Of a stretch of DNA of 64,000 nt, positions 62,683 through 64,000 are shown one piece after another (position 1 is the stretch's first letter; each line of letters begins with the position of its first letter). The notes under the pieces were generated by a model. That model had not been told where the DNA came from. It worked only from the letters and a program-made list of their open reading frames with translations, and made no database searches. The DNA comes from Prochilodus magdalenae (lineage: Eukaryota > Chordata > Actinopteri > Characiformes > Prochilodontidae), in assembly GCA_024036415.1 (NCBI GenBank), contig JAMWET010000936.1:180001-244000 (forward strand), read 5' to 3'. Both the position numbers and the translations under genes were made by a program.

Positions 62683-63085
62683 AATTAAATAAGTCTGTAG
62701 GTAAAAGTAATATATAGAATAGGAAATAAGAGTGGTCCCAAAATCGCAGGTTATATGGTCTGATGTCCAGTGGTTTGGTTTAGGGAGGACTATAAACGTG
62801 TGTAGGGTCACTGGAGCTGGAACTCACCCTCAAAACTCATAACCACCTGCTGAATTAGAAGATAAAGAGGAATATAGAGCTGTAATAATACATATTATAC
62901 AGAAGCAATCCTAAAGTAATGTCATCAAACCAGATTCTGCATATACTGTGTTTCATTTAATACAGTATGCCTGATTAGGACATCTGATATTATAGACCCG
63001 TAATTCACATTATTCAGTGATGTGTAAGATATAAACAGAGTGCAGTAAACATATACTGTAATGTAATATAGATTTCGCTAGAACA

Positions 63086-63430
63086 TCAAAAACTGACAGA
63101 TTTTTGAATAACAGCTTTTAAACTTGAACGTGAATTCTCAAAACCCAATCTAATCGAGCAGCAACGGTCCACCTCACTTCCAAGAGTTCTCCTGCAAGGC
63201 TCGCACATGAAATCAGGGGCCCACGGTGAAGGCATGCCGTAGTATACTTTGTAGGCCTCGCACATCTTACCAGATGCTTTCACTGAGTACTGTTCCACTC
63301 TGGTCCTGATAATGCGTCCACAGGCGGAGCAGAATGCGTCTGCCGGATGCTGCAGCCTCCTGATGCCCTCTAAATTACCTGTAGCTCTGCATCCACTATC
63401 CACTCTCTCAGCTGGAGCACCAGCAGACAT
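63086..63430 (-). CDS. small CxxC-type protein of unknown function, possibly element-derived
   Basis: An intronless open frame of 114 codons on the minus strand. It contains FCSACG (about residue 33), KMCEAYKVYYGM (about 55-66), SPWAPDFMCEPCRRTL (about 67-82) and SSLKAVIQKS at the end. The spacing CxxC, then Y-x(2)-Y-[YF]-G-[MI], then WAP-x-[FY]-x-C-x(2)-C matches, from memory, a family of uncharacterised proteins expanded in arthropods and some fishes. In those, the WAPHF/WAPHY block is normally followed by a longer C-terminus with CYFC, which is missing here. The two CxxC pairs suggest a zinc site. Up to about 170 bases upstream lies the decamer array with heat-shock elements. A decayed retrogene or a mobile-element remnant is equally possible. 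Confidence 0.55.
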   Translation of the reverse strand: MSAGAPAERVDSGCRATGNLEGIRRLQHPADAFCSACGRIIRTRVEQYSVKASGKMCEAYKVYYGMPSPWAPDFMCEPCRRTLGSEVDRCCSIRLGFENSRSSLKAVIQKSVSF

Positions 63431-63470
63431 TGCTGGTTTAACACACCTGTATTTACACTGCTGTGTACAC

Positions 63471-63600
63471 TACTGGACAGTCCCAGACAGTTCTAGAACG
63501 TTCTAAACAGTTCTCCAAAGTTCTAGAAAGTTCTGGACAAAGCTGTAAACTTCTTGAGAGTTCTCGCAGTTTCCAGAAGCTACTTGAAGTCTACTCAGCA
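63471..63600 (-). promoter_or_regulatory. 10-bp tandem array forming heat-shock elements
   Basis: About 12-13 decamers, most beginning TTCT. Two give perfect three-unit heat-shock elements (TTCnnGAAnnTTC): TTCTAGAACGTTC at 63491-63503 and TTCTAGAAAGTTC at 63521-63533. A weaker TTCTTGAGAGTTC lies at 63551-63563 and TTCCAGAA at 63571-63578. The array begins about 40 bases upstream of the minus-strand CxxC ORF start, with a TAAATA box between (about 63452). Confidence 0.6.
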
Positions 63601-63604
63601 GATT

Positions 63605-63920
63605 TTGTAGGTCTGTATTGTGATATTGTGATGTGTGTATTGTGTAACTTCAGCTCTAATTTTGAATTTGTTGATAAAATAAATTTTGTACCTAATCAGA
63701 TAACTGAACATACACATTTAAGTCATGTCTTGGGTTCATATCTGGAATGCTGAGTGTAGGTGTGTATTGTAACATTGTGATTATCACGTGTAACTTCACC
63801 TCTAATTCTGAAGTCGCTGATTATGGCCATGCGTCCACTTTTCCTTTGGGTTCAGGCTGGAATGCTGAGTGTAGTGTGCCACACTGTAACTTATCACTAA
63901 CCCTCTGAAGTCGCTGACCA
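63605..63920. repeat. degenerate tandem repeat, about 130-150-base units
   Basis: Blocks GTGTAACTTCAGCTCTAATT / GTGTAACTTCACCTCTAATT, TCTGAAGTCGCTGA (two copies) and GGGTTC[AT]..CTGGAATGCTGAGTG (two copies) recur in order. Upstream of the heat-shock-element decamers; function unknown. Confidence 0.6.
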
Positions 63921-64000
63921 TGCATGCGACTAGTTTAGCAAGAATGTGACTAGTTTAAGACATTACAATGTAAAAACATTTATTGGTCTAATTGCACAGT

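Overview
The window is vertebrate nuclear DNA, most likely from a teleost fish. It has intron-split genes with GT/AG splice sites, long introns, CpG-rich promoter stretches, and many fish-type repeats: an L2-like LINE, Tc1-like deletion derivatives, tRNA-derived SINEs, foldback MITEs and large minisatellites. Four genes are recognised with confidence: chmp4b (minus), atp5f1e (plus), tubb1 (minus) and the 5' part of gnas (plus, two alternative first exons; the shared downstream exons lie beyond position 64000). Human orthologues of all four are on chromosome 20, and TUBB1, ATP5F1E and GNAS are close neighbours there, so this is conserved synteny with rearrangement. No prokaryotic features were seen.

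Layout. 1-9.5 kb: mostly mobile-element debris (a retroelement tail, palindromic MITEs, a Tc1-like deletion derivative at 4.5-5.2 kb, and a 2.3 kb TTAA-flanked element at 5.35-7.68 kb holding an L2-like LINE fragment), plus a CpG-containing promoter-like patch with ZNF143-type motifs at 2.26-2.35 kb. 9.6-15.4 kb: chmp4b, five coding exons. 15.6-18.2 kb: retroelement tails and SINE fragments. 18.2-19.1 kb: atp5f1e with a CRE/NF-Y promoter. 19.1-22.5 kb: intergenic with MITEs. 22.5-28.6 kb: tubb1, four exons; intron 1 holds a 2 kb 12-bp minisatellite and intron 3 a 190 bp palindrome. 28.7-34.9 kb: intergenic, with a second Tc1-like derivative and MITEs. 35.4 kb: an extra-large-type alternative first exon of gnas. 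35.7-60.4 kb: an intron-like interval carrying five large tandem arrays. 58.9-60.5 kb: CpG-rich promoter and the canonical Gs-alpha first exon. 63.1-63.6 kb: a small minus-strand CxxC-type ORF preceded by a decamer array that forms perfect heat-shock elements.

The genes do not form one pathway: CHMP4B is the ESCRT-III filament subunit, ATP5F1E is the epsilon subunit of mitochondrial F1, TUBB1 is the divergent thrombocyte/platelet-type beta tubulin, and GNAS is the stimulatory G-protein alpha subunit. The most interesting observation is that fish gnas has an upstream alternative first exon resembling the extra-large first exon of GNAL. It splices in the same phase as the canonical exon and lies about 25 kb upstream, with a consensus CRE in its promoter region. 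The second is the heat-shock-element array in front of the CxxC ORF. All assignments come from reading the sequence and from memory of the families; no database search was run.
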